Below, piece after piece: positions 1 to 8,451 of a stretch of DNA of 64,000 bases (within the stretch, counting starts at the first letter, position 1; each line of letters opens with the position of its first letter). The translations under genes were made by a program, and so were the position numbers. Below the pieces are notes generated by a model. It was not told where the DNA came from. It saw only the letters and a list, made by a program, of their open reading frames with translations, and ran no database searches. Source of the stretch: JAFDCJ01 sp964527835 (lineage in GTDB: Bacteria; Desulfobacterota; Desulfobacteria; Desulfobacterales; JAFDCJ01); assembly GCA_964527835.1 (NCBI GenBank), contig CAZGNV010000014.1, forward strand, positions 18,626 through 82,625, in the 5' to 3' direction.

Positions 1-584
1 AATACATTCCAGCCCTCCTGGATCTGGGCGTCGTCTTTTTTGGCAAAACCGGATTCCACCAGATAGATCCCGCCGTCCAGACCGGTCAGCAGGCCTTTTA
101 AACCATGGGAGATGGAGCTGATCATCATGCCCAGGGTGGTCAGGTGGTCCTGCAGCTGGGTTTTTTCACGCACCAGGTTTTCCAGGCTGGCCGTGTATTC
201 TTTTAACTGTTCCCGAATGAGGATTTTTTCCCGGGCCCTTTTGACGGCGATTTCCAGGGCATCAACGTTGATGGGTTTGGTAATAAAATCGGTGGCTTCA
301 TTTTTAAGGCTGCGGATGGCCAGATCCATGTCGCCGTGGCCGGTGATCATGATGACTTCCGTCTCGGGATTTTCACGTTTCACCTTTTGCAGCAGCTCGA
401 TGCCGTCCATGCCGGGCATTTTGATGTCGGTGAGCACGATGGGCGGGCGGGCGTCGCAAAAAAGTTCCAGCGCCTGCAGCCCGTTTTCAGCCTCCAGCAC
501 CTGGTAGCCCATATCGCAAAGCGCCAGGCTGAGGATCTCACGAATATCCGGTTCGTCATCGACCAGTAGAATTGTATCTTGCAT
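1..584 (-). CDS. Receiver domain plus kinase-like region, C-terminally cut by window edge
   Basis: The reverse strand reads from an ATG at 584 to the window edge without a stop. Residues 1-120 form a CheY-like receiver with the acidic pair (LLVDDE), the phosphoacceptor Asp in LTDIKMPG, and the Lys in FITKPIN. A coiled linker follows, then SSISHGLKGLLTGLDGG, which looks like the phosphoacceptor region of a divergent histidine kinase. It is therefore a receiver-first hybrid rather than a DNA-binding regulator. The start lies inside the last 29 bases of the upstream heme-kinase gene, so the two are translationally coupled and probably partners. The ATP-binding part lies outside the window, so its integrity is unknown. 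Confidence 0.8.
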   Translation of the reverse strand, partial: MQDTILLVDDEPDIREILSLALCDMGYQVLEAENGLQALELFCDARPPIVLTDIKMPGMDGIELLQKVKRENPETEVIMITGHGDMDLAIRSLKNEATDFITKPINVDALEIAVKRAREKILIREQLKEYTASLENLVREKTQLQDHLTTLGMMISSISHGLKGLLTGLDGGIYLVESGFAKKDDAQIQEGWNV

Positions 585-2880
585 GGGTCTGTCCGTTATC
601 GCCGGTTTCGGTCTGCAGCACCGGAAATTCCAATACAAAACAGGCGCCCCGGGGCTGGTTGCGAATCACCTTGATGGTGCCGCCGCAGTCGTGCACGATC
701 CGGTAACTGATGGAAAGCCCCAGCCCGGTGCCCTTGCCCACCTCCTTGGTGGTAAAAAAGGGCTCGAAGATCTTATCCCTTAGATTCGCGGGCACACCGG
801 TACCGGTGTCGCAGATGCTGCAGCGCACCCTGCGGCCGTCGGATTCCGTCTTCAACGTGATTTTTTTATCCTCCCCTTCGGTTTGCCGCTCCCCCCACCT
901 TTCCTCGATGGCATCCCGGGCATTGATCAGCAGGTTGATCATCACCTGCTCCAGGCGGCTGGCATCAGCCTGAATGATGGGCAGCTGATCATCAATGTCC
1001 CAGACCACTTCGATGCCGCGCAACTTCAGCTGCTGGCTGAAAATCTCAAAAGCATTGGCCAGCACCTGGTTGAGCTGCACTTTTTCCAGGTCAAGGTCGG
1101 ATTTGCGGGCAAACTGGCGCATGTGGTTGATGATCCTGCCGGCCCGATCCACATTTTTGTCGATTTTATGCAGCATTTTTGTCAGCACGTCTTTTTCAAT
1201 GCTCCTGTTGGAATCCAGCTTTTTGATGAAAAACGAACTGGCGGTTTTGATCACCGACAGGGGCTGGTTGAGTTCATGGGCGATGCCGGTGGCCATCTCT
1301 CCCAGGGTGGCCATTTTGCTGGCCTGGATCAGCTGCTGTTCGGCTTCCAGCCGCTGGGTAATGTCACTGGTGATCACCAGCAGCACCTTCTTGCCGGGAT
1401 ATTCGGCCGGGGAAATCCGAATATTGACAAAAATGGGCCGGTGCGATTTGTGCAAGTGTCGGACCTGGTTGATCATCGCCGAAGTCCGGATCACCGCGGC
1501 ATACCGCTCGCGTTCATCTTCCGCAAACAGGCTTAAAAAAGACCGGCCGATAACCTCGTGGCTGTCATGGCCGTAAACGGCCTTGACGCTGCGGTTGCAG
1601 TCAAGGATCTCAAGGGTTTCATCATCGAGCACGAACAGCGGGGTGGGAATATAGTTGAAAATTTCATGGTATTTTTTTTCGGATTTGGCCAGTTCCTGTT
1701 CCAGCAGTTTGCGTTTGGTGATATCCAGGCTCATTTCCATGGCGGCCACGATATTGCCGTCGCCATCCTTAATGGGAGCGGTGTGCACGAGCCAGTAGGT
1801 AGGCGAGCCGTCCTTGTTGACCCCGAACTCCTCGCTGGAGTGGGCACGGCCGTCGGCAAAAGTCAGGGCCACCGGGCAGTCGTCACATTTTTCGTTGCGG
1901 CCCTTGTAAGCATGATAGCAAAAATCACCGGGCCGGGGATCAAAGCGTTCGGCAAATTCCCGGTTGTAGCGCAACAGCTTGAAATTGCGGTCCTGCACCG
2001 TGATCAGGCAGGGCACCTGTTCGAACAGAAACTGGTACTCGTCGCGCTGCTTGTTGAGTTCCTGCCTTTTCTCCGTGACTTCACGGCACATCTGGTTGAT
2101 CGCCCGGGCCAGCTGCCCCATTTCATCATCCTGGTCCACCCGGACCGGCTCCGGATCTTCCTCCCGGGCAATGCGCCGAGTCTCCTCGATCAACCTGCGC
2201 ACGGGACGGTTGACAAATCGCAGCACAAAAATGAAAATAATGGACGAGGCCACCACAAACACAAGCCCCGCCAGGGCAATCAATCTTTTTTCGGCCTGCA
2301 CAATTTCGCGGTCGGTAGCCTTCAAGGACACCACCACGTCCAGGGCTCCCAGCACTTTTTTATCCGGCGGATGCACATGGCAGTCGTCGGTGGCACAGCC
2401 GGGCTCGTTTAAAATCGGGCTGATCACCCCCAGCAGGCGGTAATTGCTGCGACTTTTAAATATACGGGTTCTTTGCGCCAGGGGCAGGGAGATGGACGGC
2501 GGTTCGGTGCAGTGGCAGATATCACAGGCCTCGGCCTTGATGTCGGTTTTCGTGTCCACCTCATCGGGACGGTTGGAGAACTTGATCTGCCCCTGTTTGT
2601 TGTAAATGCGGATGGTCTCGATCTCTTTTTGGCGGGCGATGTTCTGGATGATCTGGTTGATATCATCCCGGGAGTTGAGCATCATGGCATAATGGGCGCC
2701 CAGCCTGATCGTGTCGGACAACCGATCGGTACCGGCCACAATTTCACCCATCAGCCGTTGCTTCTGGTACCTGATATTGAAATAGGCCCAGGCTGAGATG
2801 GTGATCAGAAGCGTCAGGCCCACCACGATAATCAGCTTGGAACCGAGACTGTGCCGAAGATGTCGAATTATTTTACGCAT
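556..2880 (-). CDS. Membrane histidine kinase with two c-type heme motifs in the sensor
   Basis: 774 residues. A membrane segment near residues 15-35 is followed by a periplasmic domain with CDICH at 119-123 (CxxCH) and CATDDCH at 162-168 (Cx4CH). A second membrane segment lies near 200-222, then HAMP, two PAS domains (the first with a CYHAYKGRNEKCDDCP cysteine cluster), HisKA (GIAHELNQP) and HATPase (GTGLGLS). Covalent heme in the sensor suggests it reads periplasmic redox state, NO or CO; the ligand is inference. It overlaps the downstream receiver-kinase gene and lies 66 bases below the HdrA-receiver fusion, so it is an obvious candidate phosphodonor for that fusion. CxxCH is canonical for cytochrome c maturation; Cx4CH is a known but rarer variant. 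Confidence 0.9.
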   Translation of the reverse strand: MRKIIRHLRHSLGSKLIIVVGLTLLITISAWAYFNIRYQKQRLMGEIVAGTDRLSDTIRLGAHYAMMLNSRDDINQIIQNIARQKEIETIRIYNKQGQIKFSNRPDEVDTKTDIKAEACDICHCTEPPSISLPLAQRTRIFKSRSNYRLLGVISPILNEPGCATDDCHVHPPDKKVLGALDVVVSLKATDREIVQAEKRLIALAGLVFVVASSIIFIFVLRFVNRPVRRLIEETRRIAREEDPEPVRVDQDDEMGQLARAINQMCREVTEKRQELNKQRDEYQFLFEQVPCLITVQDRNFKLLRYNREFAERFDPRPGDFCYHAYKGRNEKCDDCPVALTFADGRAHSSEEFGVNKDGSPTYWLVHTAPIKDGDGNIVAAMEMSLDITKRKLLEQELAKSEKKYHEIFNYIPTPLFVLDDETLEILDCNRSVKAVYGHDSHEVIGRSFLSLFAEDERERYAAVIRTSAMINQVRHLHKSHRPIFVNIRISPAEYPGKKVLLVITSDITQRLEAEQQLIQASKMATLGEMATGIAHELNQPLSVIKTASSFFIKKLDSNRSIEKDVLTKMLHKIDKNVDRAGRIINHMRQFARKSDLDLEKVQLNQVLANAFEIFSQQLKLRGIEVVWDIDDQLPIIQADASRLEQVMINLLINARDAIEERWGERQTEGEDKKITLKTESDGRRVRCSICDTGTGVPANLRDKIFEPFFTTKEVGKGTGLGLSISYRIVHDCGGTIKVIRNQPRGACFVLEFPVLQTETGDNGQTHARYNSTGR

Positions 2881-2946
2881 GGGCAGCCTCGACTCGCTTT
2901 TACCTTAATCGATCGCCAACAAAATGTCGGCCATCGTCCCCGCTGT

Positions 2947-5900
2947 TCACAACAAAGCGGCATCGATCACATCGTACATCTGCTCCTGGCGAAAGCCTTC
3001 CAGGACCGCCGCCCCGTTGGGGCAGATTGTCGCACAATCGCCGCATCCCTGGCACATGGCCGGGTTGACCCGCACATTTTCCCGGTCCGCATCCAGAAAT
3101 CGCGCATCGTACGGGCAGGTTTCGATGCAGCGCTCACAAAGGCTGCACAGGCTTTTGCGCACGGAAGCCACGACTTTTCCGGCTGACAATTTTTCGTGGG
3201 TCAGAATCCTCAAGGCCCTCTGGGCGGCGGCACCGGCGGTGGCGATGGCTTCGGGAATCGAGCGCGGCGACAGGGCCAGCCCGCAGGCAAAAACCCCTTC
3301 CTTGAGGGCATCCACGGGGCGCCATTTTGAATCGGCTTCTGCGAAAAAGCCGTCCGTATCCCTTTCGATTCCAAAGGCCGCTGCCAGCTGTTTCGGCAAT
3401 TGCGCAACAATGCCGGTGGCTAGCACCAGCAGGTCCGCCTCGATTTTCAGCGGCCTTTGCAGCAGGGGATCGAAGGCGCTCACGACCACGCTGCCATCGA
3501 ATCCTTGCGGGACAGAGACCTGCGGCTTGTCCGCCGGATCGTACTGGACGAAGATGACCCCCGCCCGGCGCGCCGCGGTGAAATAGCTTTCGACAAAGCC
3601 AAGGGTCATCATATCCCGATACAGGATGTAGACGGCGATATCCGGGTTTTTCTCCTTCAGGGCCAGGGCGTGTTTCAGGGAGGTGGGGCAGCACACCCGA
3701 CTGCAGTAATTTCTCGGCTCCTGTCGGGAATCCACACACTGGATCATCACCACCGAACCGATGCGCCCCGCATCGAAATCGTCGGCCGCCAGGCGCGATT
3801 CCAGCTCTTTTTGGGTGATAATGGCTTTACTGTCGCCGTATCCGAATGATTCGGTTTGGGCCTCCTGACCGCCGGTGGCGATAATGGTCACCCCGTGTTC
3901 GATGGTTTTCGCCGCCCCGTCACCGTTTTCAACGGTGGTGTAAAATTTTCCCACCTGTCCAAAGGAAACGGTGATTTTCGATTCCAGGTGAACTTCTATG
4001 TGGGGGTGCTTTTCCACCTTCGCCACCGTCTCTTCGAGCAGGGGGGCGGTGGGCTCCCCGTCGATGGTCCCGTGCAGCCACTGCAGGTTGCCCCCGAGTT
4101 TGACGTCGCTTTCAACCAGGTGTACCGGATAGCCATGGTCGGCAATCCCCAGGGCCGCGTGCATGCCGGCAATCCCCCCGCCCACGACCAGGGCGCGGCG
4201 TGAAACTTCAATCTCGGGGGCCGGCACAGGGTCAATGCGCTTGAGCCGGGCCAGACCCATGTTCAGGGCTGAAAGTTGAAGGTCGAAAACCGGGCCGGCG
4301 GCCTGTTCGCTGCTTTGCGCTTGGCCGGCGCCGGACCCCGAACCTTGCCCTTCCTGTGCTGCCGGCGCTGCACTTTGGGCAAGGACTGCTGATTGAATAT
4401 CCACCACGTCCATCAGGGCGGGATCCAGGTTGATGCGGCGGCCCAGCTCCCTGAGCTTGCGGATATACAGGTAGGGATGACAGGCGCCGATCAGGACACG
4501 ATTGGGGGTGGCTTCAGCGGCGATCTGGACCAGTTCATCCCAGCCGGCTGCCGTGCAGGTGTTCTCCAGGCAGACCACCCGATCCACGCAGGGATCCGGC
4601 TCGAGCCGGCGCGCAATTTTTTCCACCTCCAGGCAGCCGGAAAACTTGTTGCCGCAGGAACACAGGGCCACGAGGATCTTCGGGTTTTCCCTGGAAACAT
4701 CACGGACCGCTGCTGCTGGCTCAAGATCGGCGCTCAGGCCGCCGCCGGTGGAATGGATCATGCGTGAAGCCTCTGCCGCTGCTGCCGAGGCCAATACGAC
4801 CGACTCGCTGATATCCTTCAACCCGCCAAAGGAACCTCCCACAACAACCCCCGGTTGGGCGGTGGCCGCCGGCAAAAAGGCTTGCGTCTGGACAAACCCC
4901 CAGGGATTTAAAGGAACATCGACCAGCCTGGCAATCTGGGCCGTCCCCGCAGCCGGGCGCTGGCCCACGGCCAGCACGACCAGGTCAAAGGTCTCGGTTG
5001 CAACCGTGCCGTCGGTGCGCACATAACGGACAACCGGACTGCCGGTTTTCTCATCCGCCGTGACCGAGTGGATCCGGCTTCTTTCAAACCGCACCCCCCA
5101 GTCGTGCTGCGCCTGATCCCGGTAACGCTGGAATGACTTGCCAAAAGTTCGCATATCCATGTAAAAAATCGCTGCTTCCAGCCCATCCCCCCCGGACTGT
5201 TTTGCCAGCACCGCCTCTTTGATGGCATACATACAACAGATGGAAGAGCAATAATCCGCGTCGTGCTGGATATCGCGCGAGCCCACGCACTGAAACCAGG
5301 CGATCTTCTTTATCGCCCGGCCGTCGTGGGGTCTGACCAGTTTTCCCCGGCTGGGCCCGGTCCCGCTCAGGATGCGCTCGAATTCAAGACTGGTCACGAC
5401 ATGGGGGTTGACACCGTAGCCATGAACGTTCTTCTCATCGGCCGGGTTGAAATAGTCCGTTCCGCCGCACAGGACAATGGCGCCGACTTCCAGCTGCTGA
5501 TACCGGCTGGCCTCCAGGTCTTCATAAACCTTGACGATCATCGGCATCAGCTGATCTGGATCAAATGGTTTCATCAGGTAGTCCAGGGCGCCGATTTTCA
5601 TGGCTTCCACGGCGGTCTCCACCGTCGCGTAGGCGGTCATCATCAGCACACACAAATCCGGGAAAATCTCTTTGGCCGCCTTTAGCAGTTCGACACCGTC
5701 CATGCCGGGCATCTTGATGTCCGTCAGCATGAGGTTGAATGACTCCTGGCCCAGCTTCTCCATGGCCTGGGGCCCGGATTCGGCGGTATCCACGAAAAAG
5801 CCCTCGTCATCCAGCCAGTCCTTCAGGGAATCTCGCACGATCTGCTCATCGTCCACCACCAGGATGCGAAATTTTCCCCGCTGGTCTTCGACCAGCCGGA

Positions 5901-6438
5901 CCGCGCGGGTGGGGCACACCTTTTCGCACTCGCCGCAGCGCGTGCAGGCCACCGGATCAATCACATACGCATTGGGGATGTTGTGGGGCACCGGCAGATA
6001 GATGGCTTTGCGCCGGGACAGCCCCTCATTGAAGGTATCGGGGATTTCAACGGGACAGACGTCTTCGCAGACCCCGCAGCCAACGCACAGCTGCGCATCG
6101 ACCCAGGTCGGCCTTTGCCGCAGCGATACCGCAAAGCTTCCCGGCTCCCCTTCGATGGCCGAAATTTCCGTATTCAGCCGGATATCGATATTTTCATGGA
6201 AAAGCCCCTTGCGCAGACAAAACTGGGAGGATGCATCCCGCTGGACGAGGGGCAGCATTTTGCACATGCCGCAATGATTGGTCGGAAACTGGTTGTCCAG
6301 CTGGCTGAGGATGCCGCCGATATGCGGCGCCCGATCGATCAGGGTGACCTGGTATCCAGTTTGCGCCAGATCCAGGGCCGCCCGAATCCCGCTGATGCCC
6401 GCCCCCGCCACCAGTGCTTTTCCGATTTTGCTGTTCAT
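2947..6438 (-). CDS. hdrA: HdrA-type flavoprotein with an internal CheY-like receiver domain
   Basis: 1163 residues. Order: FAD-binding GAGISGIRAALDLAQTGY at about 12-29; a CxxC in the segment NHCGMCKMLP near 54-63, where related proteins carry Sec; two [4Fe-4S] motifs near 118-129 and 165-176; then a complete receiver at about 190-308 with Asp196/Asp197, phosphoacceptor Asp240 (LTDIKMPG), Thr268 and Lys290 (LMKPF). After it the HdrA fold resumes (CVGSRD, YCSSICC), followed by a spacer rich in Ala/Gly/Ser/Gln, a second HdrA half (VVGGGIAGMHAAL, YCSRVCCP) and a C-terminal 2[4Fe-4S] ferredoxin. HdrA is the FAD subunit that bifurcates electrons in Hdr complexes. The receiver interrupts it immediately after the ferredoxin domain and keeps all phosphorylation residues, so direct phosphocontrol of electron flow is a reasonable hypothesis. 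No frameshift or stop is seen at the insertion. Confidence 0.9.
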   Translation of the reverse strand: MNSKIGKALVAGAGISGIRAALDLAQTGYQVTLIDRAPHIGGILSQLDNQFPTNHCGMCKMLPLVQRDASSQFCLRKGLFHENIDIRLNTEISAIEGEPGSFAVSLRQRPTWVDAQLCVGCGVCEDVCPVEIPDTFNEGLSRRKAIYLPVPHNIPNAYVIDPVACTRCGECEKVCPTRAVRLVEDQRGKFRILVVDDEQIVRDSLKDWLDDEGFFVDTAESGPQAMEKLGQESFNLMLTDIKMPGMDGVELLKAAKEIFPDLCVLMMTAYATVETAVEAMKIGALDYLMKPFDPDQLMPMIVKVYEDLEASRYQQLEVGAIVLCGGTDYFNPADEKNVHGYGVNPHVVTSLEFERILSGTGPSRGKLVRPHDGRAIKKIAWFQCVGSRDIQHDADYCSSICCMYAIKEAVLAKQSGGDGLEAAIFYMDMRTFGKSFQRYRDQAQHDWGVRFERSRIHSVTADEKTGSPVVRYVRTDGTVATETFDLVVLAVGQRPAAGTAQIARLVDVPLNPWGFVQTQAFLPAATAQPGVVVGGSFGGLKDISESVVLASAAAAEASRMIHSTGGGLSADLEPAAAVRDVSRENPKILVALCSCGNKFSGCLEVEKIARRLEPDPCVDRVVCLENTCTAAGWDELVQIAAEATPNRVLIGACHPYLYIRKLRELGRRINLDPALMDVVDIQSAVLAQSAAPAAQEGQGSGSGAGQAQSSEQAAGPVFDLQLSALNMGLARLKRIDPVPAPEIEVSRRALVVGGGIAGMHAALGIADHGYPVHLVESDVKLGGNLQWLHGTIDGEPTAPLLEETVAKVEKHPHIEVHLESKITVSFGQVGKFYTTVENGDGAAKTIEHGVTIIATGGQEAQTESFGYGDSKAIITQKELESRLAADDFDAGRIGSVVMIQCVDSRQEPRNYCSRVCCPTSLKHALALKEKNPDIAVYILYRDMMTLGFVESYFTAARRAGVIFVQYDPADKPQVSVPQGFDGSVVVSAFDPLLQRPLKIEADLLVLATGIVAQLPKQLAAAFGIERDTDGFFAEADSKWRPVDALKEGVFACGLALSPRSIPEAIATAGAAAQRALRILTHEKLSAGKVVASVRKSLCSLCERCIETCPYDARFLDADRENVRVNPAMCQGCGDCATICPNGAAVLEGFRQEQMYDVIDAALL

Positions 6439-6497
6439 TGGTGCACCTTTCTAAGAAAATTGATGAGTTTTCCTCGCTGCCACCTAAAACGATGACC

Positions 6498-7640
6498 CTA
6501 ATTCAACCCCACCACCTCACTGAATTCCTCTTCGCGAAATTCCGCCAGCGGCGGCTTTTCATCCAGGCTGCGCCCCGCCTGGTAGTCAAATCCCTGCTGG
6601 GTGCGATGGGCGACCATGCGAAACAGCTCCATCACCGGGATGTCGTTGGGACACGCATTGGAGCACTGGCCGCAGCCCACGCAGGCGGTACTCATATGGG
6701 CCAGGCGGGTCAGGTGGTAAAAAACCGTGTCCGTGGGCATTTTTACGACCCCTTTTTTATCCGCCCAGCGCAGATACTGGGAAGGTTCGTGATCAAAAAC
6801 ATCGGTCACGAAAACGCATTCCCGGCAGTAACATACCGGGCAGGCCACCCGGCAGTTGTAACAATTCACGCAATTGGCCAGGTAACGGGTCAGTTTGTCA
6901 AGGTTGCCCGTGGCCTCGTGGGTCGCGCTGAACATGGCGTCCCGAACATCAGTTCTCTGGGCGACCAGCGTCTCGATGGCCTTCTGGCGGGCCGCCGGTT
7001 CCTGCGTATCGGCGAGATCTAACTTCGCAAGCAGATTTTCGCCCTCGTCTGTCTGGGCCTGGACCAGCACCTGGCGGGCGGTATCGATCCCGTAAAGGCC
7101 GAGGGCAATATCGGCCTCCGCCGGTACGGGCAGCTCGCAGGCCTTGCAGGCCGGCGCCAGGTCCACATTGTCCAAGGCAGCCCCGCTACCGCCCAGAACG
7201 CTGGTGTAAAATTTTGTCGTCGACTCAGCGATATCTTCGCCCACCCAGTTGAAATAGTCTGTATTGCGGTAGGCCCCCAGACAGTCAACGCCGATGATCA
7301 CCAGGTCTTCGGTTCTGCCCTGTTTGAGCTTTACCAGCTCGATAAAGGCCCGTATTTCACAGGGCCGCAGGACCGCCGCGACTTTGGCCCCCGATGGCTT
7401 GCGGGTCAGCCGGGATACGATTTTAGCGCCATTGATGGGAAAAGCCGGGGACAGCGGATCGACCCCCTCCAGCCGCTGAGGATCACTGACCAGCGTCGGC
7501 ATAACCATGTTTTTCATCGGCAGCCGCCAGGGAACCAGAATCGCGTCGATAGCGCCCAGTTCCAGAATGGATTTGAAAAACTCCCTCAACGCTGCCACAA
7601 GATCCTGATCCTTGACTTCCAGTTGTGCCGTTTTCGCCAT
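6498..7640 (-). CDS. FrhB/FdhB-type iron-sulfur oxidoreductase subunit
   Basis: 380 residues from an ATG at 7640, chosen because GGAGG lies 5 bases upstream; a GTG 12 bases earlier would overlap that ribosome site. The N-terminal two thirds contains AAVLRPCEIRAF and VIIGVDCLGAY, typical of the F420 hydrogenase/formate dehydrogenase beta-subunit family, which binds a flavin. The C-terminus has two Fe-S motifs (CVNCYNCRVACPVCYCREC and CVGCGQCSNACP). It lies between HdrA and MvhD homologues, so it probably links an electron donor or acceptor to the HdrA/MvhD core. A shorter relative, missing most of the flavin region, occupies the equivalent place in the selenoprotein operon at 38.9 kb. The true substrate cannot be read from sequence. 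Confidence 0.8.
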   Translation of the reverse strand: MAKTAQLEVKDQDLVAALREFFKSILELGAIDAILVPWRLPMKNMVMPTLVSDPQRLEGVDPLSPAFPINGAKIVSRLTRKPSGAKVAAVLRPCEIRAFIELVKLKQGRTEDLVIIGVDCLGAYRNTDYFNWVGEDIAESTTKFYTSVLGGSGAALDNVDLAPACKACELPVPAEADIALGLYGIDTARQVLVQAQTDEGENLLAKLDLADTQEPAARQKAIETLVAQRTDVRDAMFSATHEATGNLDKLTRYLANCVNCYNCRVACPVCYCRECVFVTDVFDHEPSQYLRWADKKGVVKMPTDTVFYHLTRLAHMSTACVGCGQCSNACPNDIPVMELFRMVAHRTQQGFDYQAGRSLDEKPPLAEFREEEFSEVVGLN

Positions 7641-7769
7641 TGTTTCCTCCACAAAAGTTATCTGCCTTCAGTGTGCCTGTTTAAATATTGAAATAAGCTT
7701 GACTTTAATTTTTTCCTTAGCGTCATCAAGACCGCCGCATCCTTGTTGGCGATACGATACATACAATGC

Positions 7770-7914
7770 AAAAATGGTTTCAAAATCTTAGATCGCGTCC
7801 AAAGAAAAGGCGCGAGTTGATGAGAAAGCGCAGCATACACAGTAGCATGTGAGCATTTCGAAGAAACTCGCAACGCAGTATTTGGATGTTAGATGAGTTT
7901 TTGAAACCATTTTT
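7770..7914. repeat. 145-bp imperfect palindrome with 16-bp terminal inverted repeats
   Basis: AAAAATGGTTTCAAAA at 7770-7785 is the exact reverse complement of 7899-7914. The interior is also partly self-complementary: gcgagttgatgagaaagc pairs approximately with gcatttcgaagaaactcgc, and the centre (gcatacacagtagcatgtgagc) folds on itself. It sits in the 270-base gap after the mvhD-like gene and supplies that gene's stop codon. It has the form of a REP/MITE-like element that may also act as an intercistronic hairpin. A 71-codon open frame crosses it but is an accident of the palindrome. Nothing else is evident in 7641-7769. Confidence 0.75.
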
Positions 7915-8336
7915 TAGATTACCATTTGCAGTTTGGCCTCACTGGGCCCCAAAGCCTTAATCTGGGCCACCATTTCCTGAACGGTCTCGGCGAGCAGAAC
8001 CCCGTCGCTGGCCGCAATCCAGGTCAACCGCAGGCGTTCGGGCTCGAACCCGAACTGGGGCAGGATCTCCTTTAAAAGCTTGATCCGGCGGCGGGCCTTG
8101 TAATTGCCGTTGATATAGTGGCAGTCGCCGGGATTGCACCCGCTGACCAGCACGCCGTCGGCCCCCTCCAGCAGGGCCTTGATCACATACTGGGGATCGA
8201 CCATGCCACTGCACATCACGCGGATGATCTTGATGTTCGGGGGATAGGACAGTCGGGATGTGCCGGCCAGATCCGCAGCGGTGTATGTGCACCAGTTGCA
8301 AAAAAAGGCGACAATGGTCGGTTCGAATTCGCTCAT
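7914..8336 (-). CDS. mvhD: MvhD-family [2Fe-2S] electron-transfer subunit, cysteine form
   Basis: 140 residues; the ATG at 8336 is chosen because AAGGAG lies 7 bases upstream. It carries the MvhD motifs FFCNWCTYTAADLAG, IIRVMCSG and SGCNPGDCHY. MvhD (FrhD/VhuD) passes electrons between a hydrogenase or formate dehydrogenase and HdrA. Cys67 in SGCNPGDCHY occupies the position that is selenocysteine in the paralogue at 38.46 kb. The gene follows the HdrA-GltD fusion, from which it is separated by a 70-bp hairpin, and precedes the FrhB-like subunit, so it is probably the electron wire of this complex. No hydrogenase large subunit is present nearby. Confidence 0.92.
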   Translation of the reverse strand: MSEFEPTIVAFFCNWCTYTAADLAGTSRLSYPPNIKIIRVMCSGMVDPQYVIKALLEGADGVLVSGCNPGDCHYINGNYKARRRIKLLKEILPQFGFEPERLRLTWIAASDGVLLAETVQEMVAQIKALGPSEAKLQMVI

Positions 8337-8380
8337 TTTCAAACTCCTTGTTTTTGGTTACCCACTGTTTCCAGCCTACT

Positions 8381-8450
8381 CATAAATGAGGATCTTTTTG
8401 TCGGGCAAGGCCGCGGAGAACGCAGCCCGGCGGAAAAAAGACCATTTATG
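8381..8450 (-). other. Intercistronic hairpin between hdrA-gltD and mvhD
   Basis: CATAAATG at 8381-8388 pairs with CATTTATG at 8443-8450. Inside, CTTTTT pairs with AAAAAAG and CGGGC with GCCCG, giving a long stem around a short G/C-rich loop. It starts one base after the end of the HdrA-GltD gene in the direction of transcription. The position suits an mRNA processing or stability element, or a partial terminator, that would set different levels of HdrA-GltD and MvhD. It lacks a terminal U tract. Confidence 0.6.
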
Positions 8451-8451
8451 A

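Noticed and set aside
7658..7873. 71-codon reverse-strand frame between the FrhB-like and mvhD genes
   Set aside because: It runs through the 145-bp palindrome, has no ribosome site, and has the composition of the repeat.
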